The translations under genes were made by a program, and so were the position numbers. A model generated the notes under the pieces. It was not told the origin of the DNA. It did no database searches and saw only the letters and a list, made by a program, of their open reading frames with translations. Below are positions 26,268-35,855 of a stretch of 64,000 nt of DNA, one piece after another; positions within the stretch are counted from its first letter, which is position 1; the number at the start of each line of letters is the position of its first letter. The DNA is from Sphingomonas sp. S1-29 (GTDB lineage Bacteria > Pseudomonadota > Alphaproteobacteria > Sphingomonadales > Sphingomonadaceae): assembly GCF_026167545.1 (NCBI RefSeq), contig NZ_CP110678.1:2841501-2905500 (forward strand). Reading direction: 5' to 3'.

Positions 26268-26948
26268 TCACAACTTCGTAACCCCCGCCAAGATCGCTAG
26301 GCGGACGACTTCGGCGACCGACCCCGCCCCGAGGCGCTTCATCAGGTTGCCGCGATGCATTTCGACCGTGCGGACGCTGATGCCGAGTTGTTCGGCGACG
26401 CTCTTATTTGAAAGGCCGCCTGCGAGCCCTTGCAACAGCTCTCGCTCCCGCGGCGTCAGCCCGGCTACCCGCACTAGCGCGTTTTCACGCTCGGCGAGGT
26501 CCGACATGCGCGCGGCGAGGGCGGCAGATAACAAGTCGAGCGTTTCCATCAGCGCTGCATCGGTGAAGGGCTTTTCGAGGAAGTCGCTGGCGCCCCGCTT
26601 CATCGCCTTCACCGCGACTTCCAAGTCGCCATGGCCGCTGATCACTGCGACCGGAAAGCGATGGACGCGGTCCCCCAGCGCCTCGATCACTGCAATCCCG
26701 TCCATGCCGGGCATTCTCAGGTCGAGCAAAACGCATCCGGAGGTGAGGCCGTCGACCCGATCGAGAAAATCGCGGCCCGAAGCGAAGCTCAGCGTGTCGA
26801 ATCCCGATGCCTTGAGCGCGAAGCCGAGCGCACGACGAACCATCTGATCATCGTCGACGATATACGCTGTCCGCAGCAGCGCGGTTTGGCGGGCGACGGC
26901 GGCGCCCCCCTCTTGCCCAGGCGGCGGTGCACGGCGGTCAATTTCCAT
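26268..26948 (-). CDS. FixJ-family response regulator
   Basis: The 226-residue regulator has a receiver domain with DDD at 32-34, phosphoacceptor D76 (VLLDLRMPGMDG), ISGHGDLEVAVKAMKRGA and FLEKPF, which is the FixJ/TtrR pattern. A C-terminal LuxR helix-turn-helix (LTPRERELLQGLAGGLSNKSVAEQLGISVRTVEMHR) covers about 160-220. It overlaps the kinase gene by 11 bases (start ATG 26948), so the kinase is its cognate partner. The first 25 residues form an unusual proline/glycine-rich leader. Targets are unknown; the BLUF gene lies directly downstream. Confidence 0.92.
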   Translation of the reverse strand: MEIDRRAPPPGQEGGAAVARQTALLRTAYIVDDDQMVRRALGFALKASGFDTLSFASGRDFLDRVDGLTSGCVLLDLRMPGMDGIAVIEALGDRVHRFPVAVISGHGDLEVAVKAMKRGASDFLEKPFTDAALMETLDLLSAALAARMSDLAERENALVRVAGLTPRERELLQGLAGGLSNKSVAEQLGISVRTVEMHRGNLMKRLGAGSVAEVVRLAILAGVTKL

Positions 26949-28500
26949 ATGCGCCGCCGGATACGTGGCTTGCAGCCGGGACGGTGAAGCAAAATTCCGA
27001 ACCCGACTGGTCGCTGCGCTCAAGCCAGATCCGACCGCTTTGCGCTTCGATCATCGTCCGCGAAATCGCGAGGCCCAGCCCGGTGCCCCCGTCCTTTGAC
27101 GAATCCATCCAGTGGAAGATGTTCTCGGCTGCCTCTAGCGATAGTCCGTGGCCCGTATCGGTGACGTGGATTTCAACATCGACCTGCTTGCGGGTCGCAT
27201 CGACGGTGACGACGCCGCCTGCCGTTCCGGCAATCGCGTCGCAGGCATTGCGCAACAAATTGATAGCGACTTGCTGAATTTGGAGACGATCGGCGAAGAC
27301 CATCAAATCCTCCGGGGTTCGATCCTCGATAATGGCCGCGGGGCAGCCGCTGGCGCGAACCAGCTTCACGCATTCCGCGATAGCAGCTTTGAGGTTGAAC
27401 CGGACTTTGGGTGTTTCGCCTCGCTTCGTCAGTTCCCGCACGTTTCGGATAATGTGACCCGCGCGCTGAGCCGCCTCTTCAATACCACGCAAAGCCTCCA
27501 TCAGCGCGTCGCGCCCTGGCTGGGTGGGGTCGACCAGATGGGCACTCGCGCCGGCATAGTTCGCGATGGCCGCGAGCGGTTGGTTGAGTTCGTGTGCCAG
27601 TGTGGCCGCCATCATGCCCATCGCGTTCACTCGCGAGGCGTGCGCCACCTCTCCCTGTAGCAGGGACAATCGATTAGCGGCCAGGCGCTCGGCGGTGACG
27701 TCATAGCCTTCGACGAAAACCCCGGTGATGGTGCCGTCGGGTCCCCGCACCGGCTGATACATGAAATTCAGATATTTCGTGTCGGGGGTGGCGGCAGACG
27801 GTGTCGATAATTGTATCGGCACGCCATAGCCTAAAAACGGTTCGCCGGTCTCCAACACCCTATCTAGCAGCGCGATAAAGCCTTGCGTGGCAACCTCTGG
27901 CAACACGTCGCAGAGCCTGTGCCCAACCAGATCCCCGCGCCCCACCAAACGCTTGTACGAAGCATTGGCGAACGTGATCCGATGATCTCTCCCCTCAAGC
28001 GATACCACAAAGCCTGGGGCCAAGTCGTAGAGAGCATTGATCTGGCGACGTTGTTCGGCCAGTCGGTCGATCTGGTCATTGAGTTCGACGAACCCTAGGA
28101 AATGCTGCCGGACCTTGCCCTGCTCGTCTACCAGCGGGCTAAGAAAAATTCTCGCCAGATACCCGTCGTCGTTGGCGCGTCGACACCGACACTCCCAGGT
28201 GCCGGCGAGGCTGCTGTCCAACGCATCCTCGATCATCGAGATGGCGTGTGGATCGGTTACTGGTTCAAGCAGGACGGCAACCCCCCTGCCAATGATTTCG
28301 GCACGGCTGAAACCCGTAAGCGATAAAAAACTGTCGTTAGCTAGCAGGACCGGGTGGCCATCGATTTGCGCATCGACGATGACCATGGGCATCGGCGTGC
28401 TCGCGGCCGCTACGAAAAAGGGGCCCAGCTCTGTCTGGAACTGATCAACACAGGCTTCGACGGCGGATCGTGCAGCGCTAACGCCGGTCGGTCGGACCAT
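26938..28500 (-). CDS. Soluble PAS/PAS histidine kinase with cysteine-less LOV-like domain
   Basis: The 520-residue kinase has no membrane helices. PAS1 (about 25-140) follows LOV domains closely (LANDSFLSLTGFSRAEIIGR, TDP motif, GTWECRCRRANDDGYLARIFLSPLVDE), but the photoactive GRNC motif is GRGV (residues 71-74), so no flavin-cysteinyl adduct can form. PAS2 (about 155-270) ends in VFVEGYDVTAER. Then come a FixL-like HisKA with LAHELNQPLAAIANY (H303), N-box NLLRNACDAI and G-boxes DTGHGL and GGTGLGLAISRTMI. It pairs with the FixJ-type regulator and a BLUF gene. The input may still be redox or light through a flavin radical, or another ligand; sequence cannot decide. Confidence 0.9.
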   Translation of the reverse strand: MVRPTGVSAARSAVEACVDQFQTELGPFFVAAASTPMPMVIVDAQIDGHPVLLANDSFLSLTGFSRAEIIGRGVAVLLEPVTDPHAISMIEDALDSSLAGTWECRCRRANDDGYLARIFLSPLVDEQGKVRQHFLGFVELNDQIDRLAEQRRQINALYDLAPGFVVSLEGRDHRITFANASYKRLVGRGDLVGHRLCDVLPEVATQGFIALLDRVLETGEPFLGYGVPIQLSTPSAATPDTKYLNFMYQPVRGPDGTITGVFVEGYDVTAERLAANRLSLLQGEVAHASRVNAMGMMAATLAHELNQPLAAIANYAGASAHLVDPTQPGRDALMEALRGIEEAAQRAGHIIRNVRELTKRGETPKVRFNLKAAIAECVKLVRASGCPAAIIEDRTPEDLMVFADRLQIQQVAINLLRNACDAIAGTAGGVVTVDATRKQVDVEIHVTDTGHGLSLEAAENIFHWMDSSKDGGTGLGLAISRTMIEAQSGRIWLERSDQSGSEFCFTVPAASHVSGGAYGN

Positions 28501-28886
28501 TATTCCACCATTCCGATTGCCGATGGATATGCCGTCCGTCGCGCATACCTCCGCTGTTTCCCTAGACGCTTTCGTTCAAAACCGAAAGGTCGTCATTGCG
28601 CCGGAGTTAACGCCGACGGCCGGAACACAGGCGGCGCGAAACGTTGAAGGAAGCAGGCGCTCCGGCGCCACGGCGTACCAAAAGCGATCCCCACCAAAGA
28701 CCTGCGCGGCAGCCATGGTGCAGCCCAACCGCAAACATGAATTGCATAACCTCGACCGCGCCCGCCGGGCCATTTTGTTATCCCAAAGTGATGAGCGAAG
28801 CGCTGGGCGCCGCCGCCAGGATCACCGTAATACTGCTGTCGCTAAAGACCGGCAGTTCGCGTTACTTGTCATTCCGAAGGGTCGTT
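28501..28886. other. Divergent promoter region between the kinase and the PHP gene
   Basis: These 386 bases separate the divergent starts of the sensor kinase operon and the PHP gene. Open frames crossing it show no recognisable protein. It should hold both promoters, but I found no convincing -35/-10 or EcfG-type pair. Confidence 0.45.
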
Positions 28887-30302
28887 ATGCATCGTCAGGC
28901 AGTATTTTTCTTTACGGCGTTAGCGGCCTGTGCAGTCCCGGCAGCGGGGCAGGAGGTGCCGCAGCGGCGCTGGCTGGCGGGCGATCATCATGTCCACAGC
29001 ATCTATAGCGCCAGATATACCCCGGACCCGGCACGACCCGATCAGCCGCCTCCGCCGATCGTCGGCGGCGATTCATCGCATACGATCGAGATGAACGCCC
29101 AGATGGCACGGCGGCACGGGCTGAACTGGATGGTGTCGACCGACCATGGCGGGCCGAACCATGCCGAGCTCAACCATGCCCGCGCCTGGCCCGATGTGGT
29201 CGCGGCGCGGCGTGCGGTGCCGGGGCTGGTGCTGTTCTACGGCATGGAGTTCGACGTGCCCGGCGGTGAACATGCCAGCCTGATCCTGCCGATCGGCGCC
29301 GCCGAGCGAGACGCGCTTCGCGGCATCGAGCGCGGCTATGGCAAGCGCGAGCTCTTTCCCGCCGATCCGGCGCGCAACACCAAGCCGCGGATGATCGAGG
29401 CGCTGCGCTATATGGCGGGGCTCGCCGATCCGCCGGTGGTGATCGGCAACCACCCCTCGCGCACGGCCAAGGGGCTTGGCATCTGGGGCCAGCACGCGCC
29501 CGAAGAATATCGCGCCTGGCACGCCGCCGCGCCGCGCGTCACGATCGGCATGGAGGGGGCGCCGGGGCATCAGGCGGCGCGGCCCAAGCCTGGGCTCGAC
29601 ACCGCGCACGGGTCGCGCGGGCTATATGGCGGCTATCCGACGATGGGCGGGTTCGACCAGATGGTCGCGACGCTTGGCGGTGGCTGGGACGCGCTGCTGG
29701 GACAGGGATTGCACTGGACAATCACCGCCACGTCGGACTCGCACGGCCATTGGCGCGAGGGCGGGGCCGATTTCTGGCCGGGCGAATATGCCAAGACCTG
29801 GGTGTTCGCCGCGCCGACTTCGCCCGACATTCTGGACGGGCTGCGCGCGGGCCGCGTGTTCGTCGCGACCGGCGGGCTGATCGAGCAACTCGACGTGACC
29901 GCCGCCGCCTCCGGTCGCAAGGCTGCAATGGGCGACACGCTGGCGGTGAAGCAGGGCGACGAAATGATCGTGACCATCCGCTTCCGGCCCGCCGGCAGCG
30001 CCAATGCGGCGGGCGCGGTGCCCAGGGTCGACCATGTCGATCTGATCGCGGGCGATGTCACCCTTGGCGTGGGCGACCGCAACCCCAGCGCGAAAATGGT
30101 TCGCCGCTTCACTGCGCGCGACTGGCGGCGCGACGGCAAGGATCTGGTGGTCGAGCATCGGATGCCCGCCTCGGCAGCGGGCGGCTATCTGCGGGTGCGT
30201 GGCACCAGCACGCCCGAGGGGGAGCCCGTCCCCGATGTCGCCGGCGAGGACCCGTGGCAGGACCTGTGGTTCTATTCGAACCCGGTCTATTGGAACGGCT
30301 GA
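28887..30302 (+). CDS. Secreted PHP-domain metal-dependent phosphoesterase-like protein
   Basis: The 471-residue protein begins with a signal peptide (FFFTALAACAVPAAGQE). The PHP metal-binding motif is GDHHVHS at about 32-38, with further ligands expected in STDHGGPNH, YGMEFDVPGGEHAS, GNHPSR and ATSDSHGHW, all in the right order. The C-terminal 130 residues are a beta-rich domain (IVTIRFRPAGSANAAG...VDHVDLIAGDV) often attached to secreted PHP proteins. The activity is probably a phosphatase or phosphodiesterase on an extracytoplasmic substrate. The start has GAAGG upstream. It lies 68 bases before an ECF sigma gene in the same direction. Confidence 0.87.
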   Translation: MHRQAVFFFTALAACAVPAAGQEVPQRRWLAGDHHVHSIYSARYTPDPARPDQPPPPIVGGDSSHTIEMNAQMARRHGLNWMVSTDHGGPNHAELNHARAWPDVVAARRAVPGLVLFYGMEFDVPGGEHASLILPIGAAERDALRGIERGYGKRELFPADPARNTKPRMIEALRYMAGLADPPVVIGNHPSRTAKGLGIWGQHAPEEYRAWHAAAPRVTIGMEGAPGHQAARPKPGLDTAHGSRGLYGGYPTMGGFDQMVATLGGGWDALLGQGLHWTITATSDSHGHWREGGADFWPGEYAKTWVFAAPTSPDILDGLRAGRVFVATGGLIEQLDVTAAASGRKAAMGDTLAVKQGDEMIVTIRFRPAGSANAAGAVPRVDHVDLIAGDVTLGVGDRNPSAKMVRRFTARDWRRDGKDLVVEHRMPASAAGGYLRVRGTSTPEGEPVPDVAGEDPWQDLWFYSNPVYWNG

Positions 30303-30370
30303 ACGCAAGCGTCATCGCGCGGCAATCGAAACGTCACGAAAGCGTATCGATCGGTCCCTAACCGCGGCGC

Positions 30371-30871
30371 ATGGGTGCAAGCGACGCTTCGATTCAGGGC
30401 GGCATGTTGCTGTCGGGCTGGGGGCGGCTGCGCGACCAGATCGCGCGGATGACCCGGCGCGACGATGCCGAGGATCTGTTGCACGATGCCTGGATCGGTC
30501 TGGCCGAGCGGCAGGTGGTGGCCGACAATCCGGGCGCGCTGCTGGCACGCGCCGCGGCCAATCGCGCGCACGACGCCTATCGGCGCGAGCGGCGGGCCGG
30601 GACCGCGGTGTCGATCGAGCTTGCCGCCGAGACGCTGGCCGATCGCAATCCGCTGCAGGACGAGGCGCTGATCGCGCGGCATCGGCTCGAGCGGGTGCGG
30701 ATCGGCGTCGAGCAGCTCAGCCCGCGCACCCGGCAGATTTTCTTGATGCACCGGCTGGGTGGGCGTAAGTATCGTGAGATTGCGGACGAACTTGGCATCA
30801 GCCAGAGCGCCGTCGAAAAGCACATCGCACGCGCGATGGTCTATCTGACCGATTGGATGGAGAGTTGGTGA
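30371..30871 (+). CDS. ECF sigma factor, FecI type
   Basis: The 166-residue sigma factor has region 2 (DQIARMTRRDDAEDLLHDAWIGLAE, with ANRAHDAYRRERR for region 2.4) and region 4 (LSPRTRQIFLMHRLGGRKYREIADELGISQSAVEKHIARAM). The FecR gene starts one base after its stop, followed by a TonB-dependent receptor, which is the standard cell-surface-signalling cassette. The sigma factor would direct transcription of the receptor when FecR relays ligand binding. It is short at the N-terminus but within family range. Confidence 0.93.
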   Translation: MGASDASIQGGMLLSGWGRLRDQIARMTRRDDAEDLLHDAWIGLAERQVVADNPGALLARAAANRAHDAYRRERRAGTAVSIELAAETLADRNPLQDEALIARHRLERVRIGVEQLSPRTRQIFLMHRLGGRKYREIADELGISQSAVEKHIARAMVYLTDWMESW

Positions 30872-30872
30872 C

Positions 30873-31802
30873 GTGATCCGCGGCGAGCCGGCAGCACCCA
30901 ACCGGCAGGCAGCGGATTGGCTGGCACGACTGCACGCGGACGACCGCACCGACGCCGACCATGCCGCTTTCCGCGCCTGGCTGGGGGCCGACCCGCGCCA
31001 TGCCGATGCCTTCGAACGCGCGTCGGAGATATGGGATAGCGTCGGTGGCCTGCCGCCGGTCGCGCCGCAGCCCGTGCCAGCGGTGCGCGAGCCGATGCTG
31101 TCTCGGCGCGCGGTGATGGCGGGCGGGAGCGCGCTGCTGGTTGCGGGCGGATCGCTGCTCGGCTGGCGCGAGGCGACCGCGGGGGTGTATCGCACCGGGG
31201 TGGGCGAGCAGAAGCGGCTGGTGCTCGACGACGGCACGCGGGTGATGCTCGACACTGACACGCGGATCCGCTTCGCCGCGCGATCGGACCTGCGGCTGCT
31301 GTCGCTGGCAACCGGGCGGGTCGACCTGCAGATCGCTTCCGATCCGCGCCCCTTCGCGATCCGCGCGGGCGAGCGGCGCGCGCTGGCACGCAGCGGACGG
31401 CTCGACATACGCTTCGACGGCGAGCGCGCGGCGCTGACTGCGATCGAAGGGGTCGCGCGCGTCGAAGCAACCGGCGCCGCGCTGGCGCTGGCCCCCGGGG
31501 AGCGCGTCGCGATGGCCGATGGCCGCCCTGACCGCATCGACCGCCCCGAACTCGAAGAGCTGATCGCCTGGCAGAGCGGCCGGCTGGCGTTTCGCGACGA
31601 GACGCTGGCGCAGGCAGCCGCCGAGATGAACCGCTATACCCAGCGCCCGCTGGTGGTCGCCGATCCGCAGGCGGCGGCGATGCGCTTCACCGGCATGTAC
31701 CGTGTCGGCGATCCCGAGGCGTTCGCGCGCTCGCTGGCGGTGCTGCTGCCGGTGCGCGTCGAGGCCGATGCCGACGCCATCCGGATATCCTCGGCCACCT
31801 GA
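30873..31802 (+). CDS. FecR-family anti-sigma/transmembrane regulator
   Basis: The 309-residue protein starts at GTG 30873. It has an N-terminal cytoplasmic DUF4880 domain (RQAADWLARLHADDRTDADHAAFRAWLGADPRHADAFERA), one membrane helix around 75-95 (AVMAGGSALLVAGGSLLGW) and a periplasmic FecR domain (TGVGEQKRLVLDDGTRVMLDTDTRIRF...GRVDLQI). The C-terminus (AEMNRYTQRPLVVADP) is the STN-like part that contacts the receptor's N-terminal domain. It controls the sigma factor encoded immediately upstream. Confidence 0.92.
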   Translation: MIRGEPAAPNRQAADWLARLHADDRTDADHAAFRAWLGADPRHADAFERASEIWDSVGGLPPVAPQPVPAVREPMLSRRAVMAGGSALLVAGGSLLGWREATAGVYRTGVGEQKRLVLDDGTRVMLDTDTRIRFAARSDLRLLSLATGRVDLQIASDPRPFAIRAGERRALARSGRLDIRFDGERAALTAIEGVARVEATGAALALAPGERVAMADGRPDRIDRPELEELIAWQSGRLAFRDETLAQAAAEMNRYTQRPLVVADPQAAAMRFTGMYRVGDPEAFARSLAVLLPVRVEADADAIRISSAT

Positions 31803-31904
31803 ATTCCCCGCGCGAATTTTTTTCGGCACGCCGGGGTGGGGTAAAATCGTCGCGGATCGTCAGGGGGGTGGGCGCTCGCTGGGAGCGCGAGACGGGGGTT
31901 TCCT

Positions 31905-34900
31905 ATGACGATCTTGAAGCGGCGGCTTTGCCGTTCGGCGGCGCTTGCGCTCGCGCTTTCGGCGGTTGTGACGGCGGGGGCCGCGCAGGCGCAGACCCAA
32001 CAGCGCCGCGTGCGCTTCAACATTGCCGCGCAGCCGATGGACCGGGCACTCGAACAGCTCGCGCGCCAGAGCGGCAGCGATATCCTGTTCACGCGCGCGA
32101 CGGTCGCGCGGCTCAACGCACCCGCGCTAAGCGGCGAATTCGCCGCCGAAGCCGCAGTGCGCCGGCTGATCGCGGGCCAGCCGCTGAGCGTCACCCGCGA
32201 CGCGGCGGGGGCGCTGATCGTCCGCCCTCAGCCGGCGGCGGCCCGGCAAACGCCCGCGGTGGCGCCGACGCCGGTCGCAAGCGACCAAGCCGCCGATGAG
32301 CAAGACATCGTCATCACCGCCAAGTTTTCCGCGGGCGTCGAACGCTCGCTCGACGTGAAGCGCAACGCCGATTCGATCTCCGACGCGATCGTCGCCGCCG
32401 ATATCGGCAAGCTGCCCGCGTTCAACATCGCCGAGGCGCTGCAACGCGTTCCCGGCGTCACGATCGTCCGCGAAGCCGGCGAGGGCCAGTTCATCAGCGT
32501 CCGCGGGCTGGGCCCCAACTTCCAGGCGGTGACGTTCGACGGGATGCCGCTGGCGTATAACGAGAATATCCGCAATTCGGGCCAGTCGGGCCGCCAGTTC
32601 CGGCTGCAGGTGCTGCCCGCGACGCTGATCGACAGCATCGTCGTCATCAAATCGCCGACCGCCGACCTGGTCGAGAACGGCATCGGGTCGACCGTCGACA
32701 TCCGCTTGCTCAACCCGCTCGATCGCGACCCGTTCGTCGCCGCCAATTTCTTCGGCGGCTATGAGGAGCGGACCGACACGCTCAATCCCAATGGCAGCCT
32801 GTCGGCGGGCTGGCACAATGCCGACAACAGCTTCGGGGTGCTTGGCGGCATTTCCTATTCGAAGCGCGAGGTCCAGTTCGACCGGCTCCGCGTGGGCTGG
32901 CAGGATCTCGAAGTGCCGGGCTATGGCGAGATCCGTGCGCCGGGCGACGCGCAGCCCTATCTCGAGCTCGAGGATCGCGAGCGGATCAGCGCGGTTGCGG
33001 GTATCCAGTGGCGCCCCACCCCCAATCTCGAATTCGACATCGACGGCCTCTATTCGCAGTTCAACAACGAGACGATCGAACGGCGGCTGACCTATTACAT
33101 CCCCAGCCAGATCGCCCGGCTCGACCCGGCGACCGCGGTGGTCGAGGATGGCCGGCTGGTGGCGGGGACGATCCGCGGTGCGCGCATCCGCAACTATGCC
33201 GAATATCTCGACCAGTCGCACCGGAACCTGCAGCTCAATGCGACGATGCGGCTCGACCTCGACGGCTGGCGGTTCGAACCGCGCTTCAGCTATGCGCAGG
33301 CCAAGAGCGACCTCGATACCCCGATCCAGCGCGTGCAATATCGCACCGCTAACAATCGCGGCGGCGACCTGACCTTCGATTTTAGCGGCGACGTGCTCGA
33401 TCGCGCGAAGATCAATTCGCTCTTCACGACCCTCGACCTCACCGATCCGTCGCTGATGCCGTTCGAAAGCTTCGCGGTGCGGCCGATCAATTCGCGCGAC
33501 GAAGACAAAACGTTGGTGCTGAACGTGTCGCGCGACACCGCGTTCGATCTTGGTGGCCTGCAGATCACGCGGATCGCCTATGGCGGGCAATATTCGGATC
33601 GCTATCGCGATTATCAGCGGCGCGATCGCAGCACGACCGCGCTGCGCGACGGCGTTACGCGAACCGGCGATTTCCTCGGCGCGCCGGTCCCCTCGAACGC
33701 CTTCGATCAGTCGATCGGCACCTTCCAGCCCTGGACCAATGTCGACTGGGGGCTGTTCAACCAGTCCTATGTGCTGCGGGGCGAGTTTGATGGGGTGAAT
33801 CCCAGCGCCTACGACCTCGAACCCAATGCCGCCGATCGGCAGAACAGCTATCGCATCGACGAGGAGATCGTCGCTGGCTATGGCCGGATCGACTTCGCGT
33901 CGGACGCGGGTGCGGTGCCGGTGCGCGGCAATGTCGGCCTGCGCTATGTCCGCACCGCCACCGATGTCGATGGGACGATCGTATCCCCGGTACGCACCCC
34001 CGCGGGCGGCGTGACGACCGAGGTGACGCCGATCACCACGACCGCGAGCTACGAGGAATGGCTCCCGAGCGCGAATGCGAACTTCAGCGTCGCCGACAAC
34101 ATCCAGCTGCGGCTGGGTGCCGCCAGGACGATGACCCGGCCGTCGCTGTCCGAACTGCGCAATTCGATCAACACCAACAGCGTGACCGTCACCAACATCT
34201 TCAATCTGGGCGCCGCCGCGCTTGCGGATGAGACGATCAATCTGAACGCATCGGCGGGCAATCCGAACCTTCGGCCCTATACGTCGTGGAACCTCGATCT
34301 GTCGTTCGAATGGTATTTCGACAAGTTCGGCGCGTTCACCGCAGCGGCTTTCTATAAGGACGTGAGCGATTACATCGCGGCGGATTTCGAAACCCGTACG
34401 CTGGCCTTCGCGGTCAATGACGGATCGACCCTGCCCGTCGACGTGCTGGTATCCACCCCGACCAATGTCGGCGACGCGACGATTTCGGGCATCGAGTTCG
34501 GCTATACCAATCGGCTGTCCTTCGGCCTGGGCGTCACCGCGACCGCGACCTTCGCGACGTCAAAGCTCGAGCTCGACCTGGCCGGCGTCGGCGTCCAGTC
34601 GGCGGGGGTGCAGGGCGTGTCCGACGTCAGCTACTCGATCACCCCGTTCTTCGAGAGCGGACCGTTCGAGCTCAACCTCAGCTACACCTATCGCAGCCAA
34701 TATATGACCGACGCGGGCGCGCTGGTGACGTCGCTGCCCACCGCGGACGACGTCGTCGCCTTCTACCAGGACGGGTTCGGCATCCTCGACCTGGGCGGCA
34801 GCTACCAGATCCGCCCCAATGTCGAGGCCTTCGTCCAGGCGACGAACGTGCTCGACAGCCGCCAGGTGTCGTTCGCGGGCAGCCGCGACGAATTCACCGA

Positions 34901-34952
34901 AATCCACACCTTCGGGCGGACGGTGAATTTCGGGGTGCGCGCGAAGTTTTGA
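31905..34952 (+). CDS. TonB-dependent receptor with N-terminal signalling (STN) domain
   Basis: The 1015-residue outer-membrane receptor has a signal peptide ending at AQAQ. An STN signalling domain (about 35-110: FNIAAQPMDRALEQLARQSGSDILF) is followed by a TonB-box-like DIVITAKF, the plug (LPAFNIAEALQRVPGVTIVREAGEGQFISVRGLGPNFQAVTFDGMP) and a 22-strand barrel ending in FGVRAKF. The STN domain links it to the FecI/FecR pair. This plug type is common in sphingomonad and Caulobacter receptors that take up oligosaccharides as well as siderophores, so the ligand should not be assumed to be iron. Confidence 0.93.
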   Translation: MTILKRRLCRSAALALALSAVVTAGAAQAQTQQRRVRFNIAAQPMDRALEQLARQSGSDILFTRATVARLNAPALSGEFAAEAAVRRLIAGQPLSVTRDAAGALIVRPQPAAARQTPAVAPTPVASDQAADEQDIVITAKFSAGVERSLDVKRNADSISDAIVAADIGKLPAFNIAEALQRVPGVTIVREAGEGQFISVRGLGPNFQAVTFDGMPLAYNENIRNSGQSGRQFRLQVLPATLIDSIVVIKSPTADLVENGIGSTVDIRLLNPLDRDPFVAANFFGGYEERTDTLNPNGSLSAGWHNADNSFGVLGGISYSKREVQFDRLRVGWQDLEVPGYGEIRAPGDAQPYLELEDRERISAVAGIQWRPTPNLEFDIDGLYSQFNNETIERRLTYYIPSQIARLDPATAVVEDGRLVAGTIRGARIRNYAEYLDQSHRNLQLNATMRLDLDGWRFEPRFSYAQAKSDLDTPIQRVQYRTANNRGGDLTFDFSGDVLDRAKINSLFTTLDLTDPSLMPFESFAVRPINSRDEDKTLVLNVSRDTAFDLGGLQITRIAYGGQYSDRYRDYQRRDRSTTALRDGVTRTGDFLGAPVPSNAFDQSIGTFQPWTNVDWGLFNQSYVLRGEFDGVNPSAYDLEPNAADRQNSYRIDEEIVAGYGRIDFASDAGAVPVRGNVGLRYVRTATDVDGTIVSPVRTPAGGVTTEVTPITTTASYEEWLPSANANFSVADNIQLRLGAARTMTRPSLSELRNSINTNSVTVTNIFNLGAAALADETINLNASAGNPNLRPYTSWNLDLSFEWYFDKFGAFTAAAFYKDVSDYIAADFETRTLAFAVNDGSTLPVDVLVSTPTNVGDATISGIEFGYTNRLSFGLGVTATATFATSKLELDLAGVGVQSAGVQGVSDVSYSITPFFESGPFELNLSYTYRSQYMTDAGALVTSLPTADDVVAFYQDGFGILDLGGSYQIRPNVEAFVQATNVLDSRQVSFAGSRDEFTEIHTFGRTVNFGVRAKF

Positions 34953-35288
34953 CCGGTGTCGTGGGGTGGTCTGAACAAAGGGCCGCCCCCGATGCGAGCC
35001 GGAAACGAATTATGCTTTGCGACGGTCGCCGCCAGACCCCAGTTGGCCATCGAGAGTGCATGTTGGCACCTGTCTCGGCTTGTGAGGTCCCCCGGATGCC
35101 CATCCACGTCGAGACTGAATATCCGGCGTTCATTTTGCGGCGATCTCGCCGCGGCAGCAGCATATTCGATCGGCGAAGCTGTAGTGATACTCGTATCTGT
35201 GTCTGGGGCGCGACCTAACGCGCCATTCGAACAACTGGCTTAGGCTAGGGCGGCGACTATTGTTGTCGCCTGTCTTTACTGCAATGCT
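34953..35288. other. Intergenic region between convergent receptor and tspO genes
   Basis: These 336 bases hold no supportable gene on either strand. I see no strong terminator hairpin with a T-run, although one would be expected between convergent genes. Confidence 0.45.
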
Positions 35289-35810
35289 TCATGTTGCAGG
35301 CGTATCGTTCCGACGCCAGACCTCTTCAGCGAGCAAGGTCGCAAAGCCGACCCACGCTGCCAAAGGTAATCCCGCGACGGCGGCGCGGGTGTCCACTTGG
35401 CGGGCGGCAGCTACATGACCAACAGCGCTGCCGCCCAAGGCGGCGGAGCCTATCGCTGCCCACCCTGGTGCCCTAAAACCGAAAAACACCTCGGACCAGC
35501 CTGCGACACCGATCTGGTTCGCCCCCCAAAAGACCAGCGCTGTTGTGCGCTCTGGCGAAGACGGTGCTCGGAGCAATGTATACCCGCTGTATGCCTGTGC
35601 GGCCTGGATGGTTGGCCATGCCAGAGCAAACACAGGCGCGGGTGGTGTGAAGCCAGGCTTACGCAGCCGATCATACCAGCGCTTCGTGCGGGGATTGTTA
35701 GGAGAAGGGCTGGCGCGACCGCCTAGTAGCAGAGCGGCAGTAACAGTGCCGATAGCCAATCCGGCCGCCAAACGCGGTGCCATCCTGGTTTTCTCAATCG
35801 CAGCTGCCAT
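35289..35810 (-). CDS. tspO: TspO/MBR family tryptophan-rich sensory protein
   Basis: The 173-residue membrane protein has five predicted helices. The TspO core reads RWYDRLRKPGFTPPAPVFALAWPTIQAAQAYSGYTLL, then NQIGVAGWSEVFFGFRAPGWA and a final AGLPLAAWVGFATLLAEEVWRRN. TspO binds porphyrins such as protoporphyrin IX and in Rhodobacter modulates photosynthesis-gene expression and stress responses. The start is ATG 35810 (GGAG six bases upstream); a longer frame would add a cysteine-rich leader. A GGAAC-N17-GTC element lies just upstream. It is divergent from a cobalamin-binding regulator of the AerR/PpaA type, which also belongs to tetrapyrrole/light control. Confidence 0.88.
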   Translation of the reverse strand: MAAAIEKTRMAPRLAAGLAIGTVTAALLLGGRASPSPNNPRTKRWYDRLRKPGFTPPAPVFALAWPTIQAAQAYSGYTLLRAPSSPERTTALVFWGANQIGVAGWSEVFFGFRAPGWAAIGSAALGGSAVGHVAAARQVDTRAAVAGLPLAAWVGFATLLAEEVWRRNDTPAT

Positions 35811-35830
35811 TTCCGTCTCCTCGTTGCTTA

Positions 35831-35855
35831 GACAAGTGACAGGGAAACGAGTTCC
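35831..35855 (-). promoter_or_regulatory. Candidate EcfG (general stress) promoter of tspO
   Basis: On the minus strand GGAAC (35855-35851) is followed after 17 bases by GTC (35833-35831), 20 bases before the tspO start codon. The alphaproteobacterial EcfG consensus is GGAAC-N16/17-GTT, so the -10 has one mismatch. The position is unusually close to the start codon but still allows a short leader. Confidence 0.4.
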
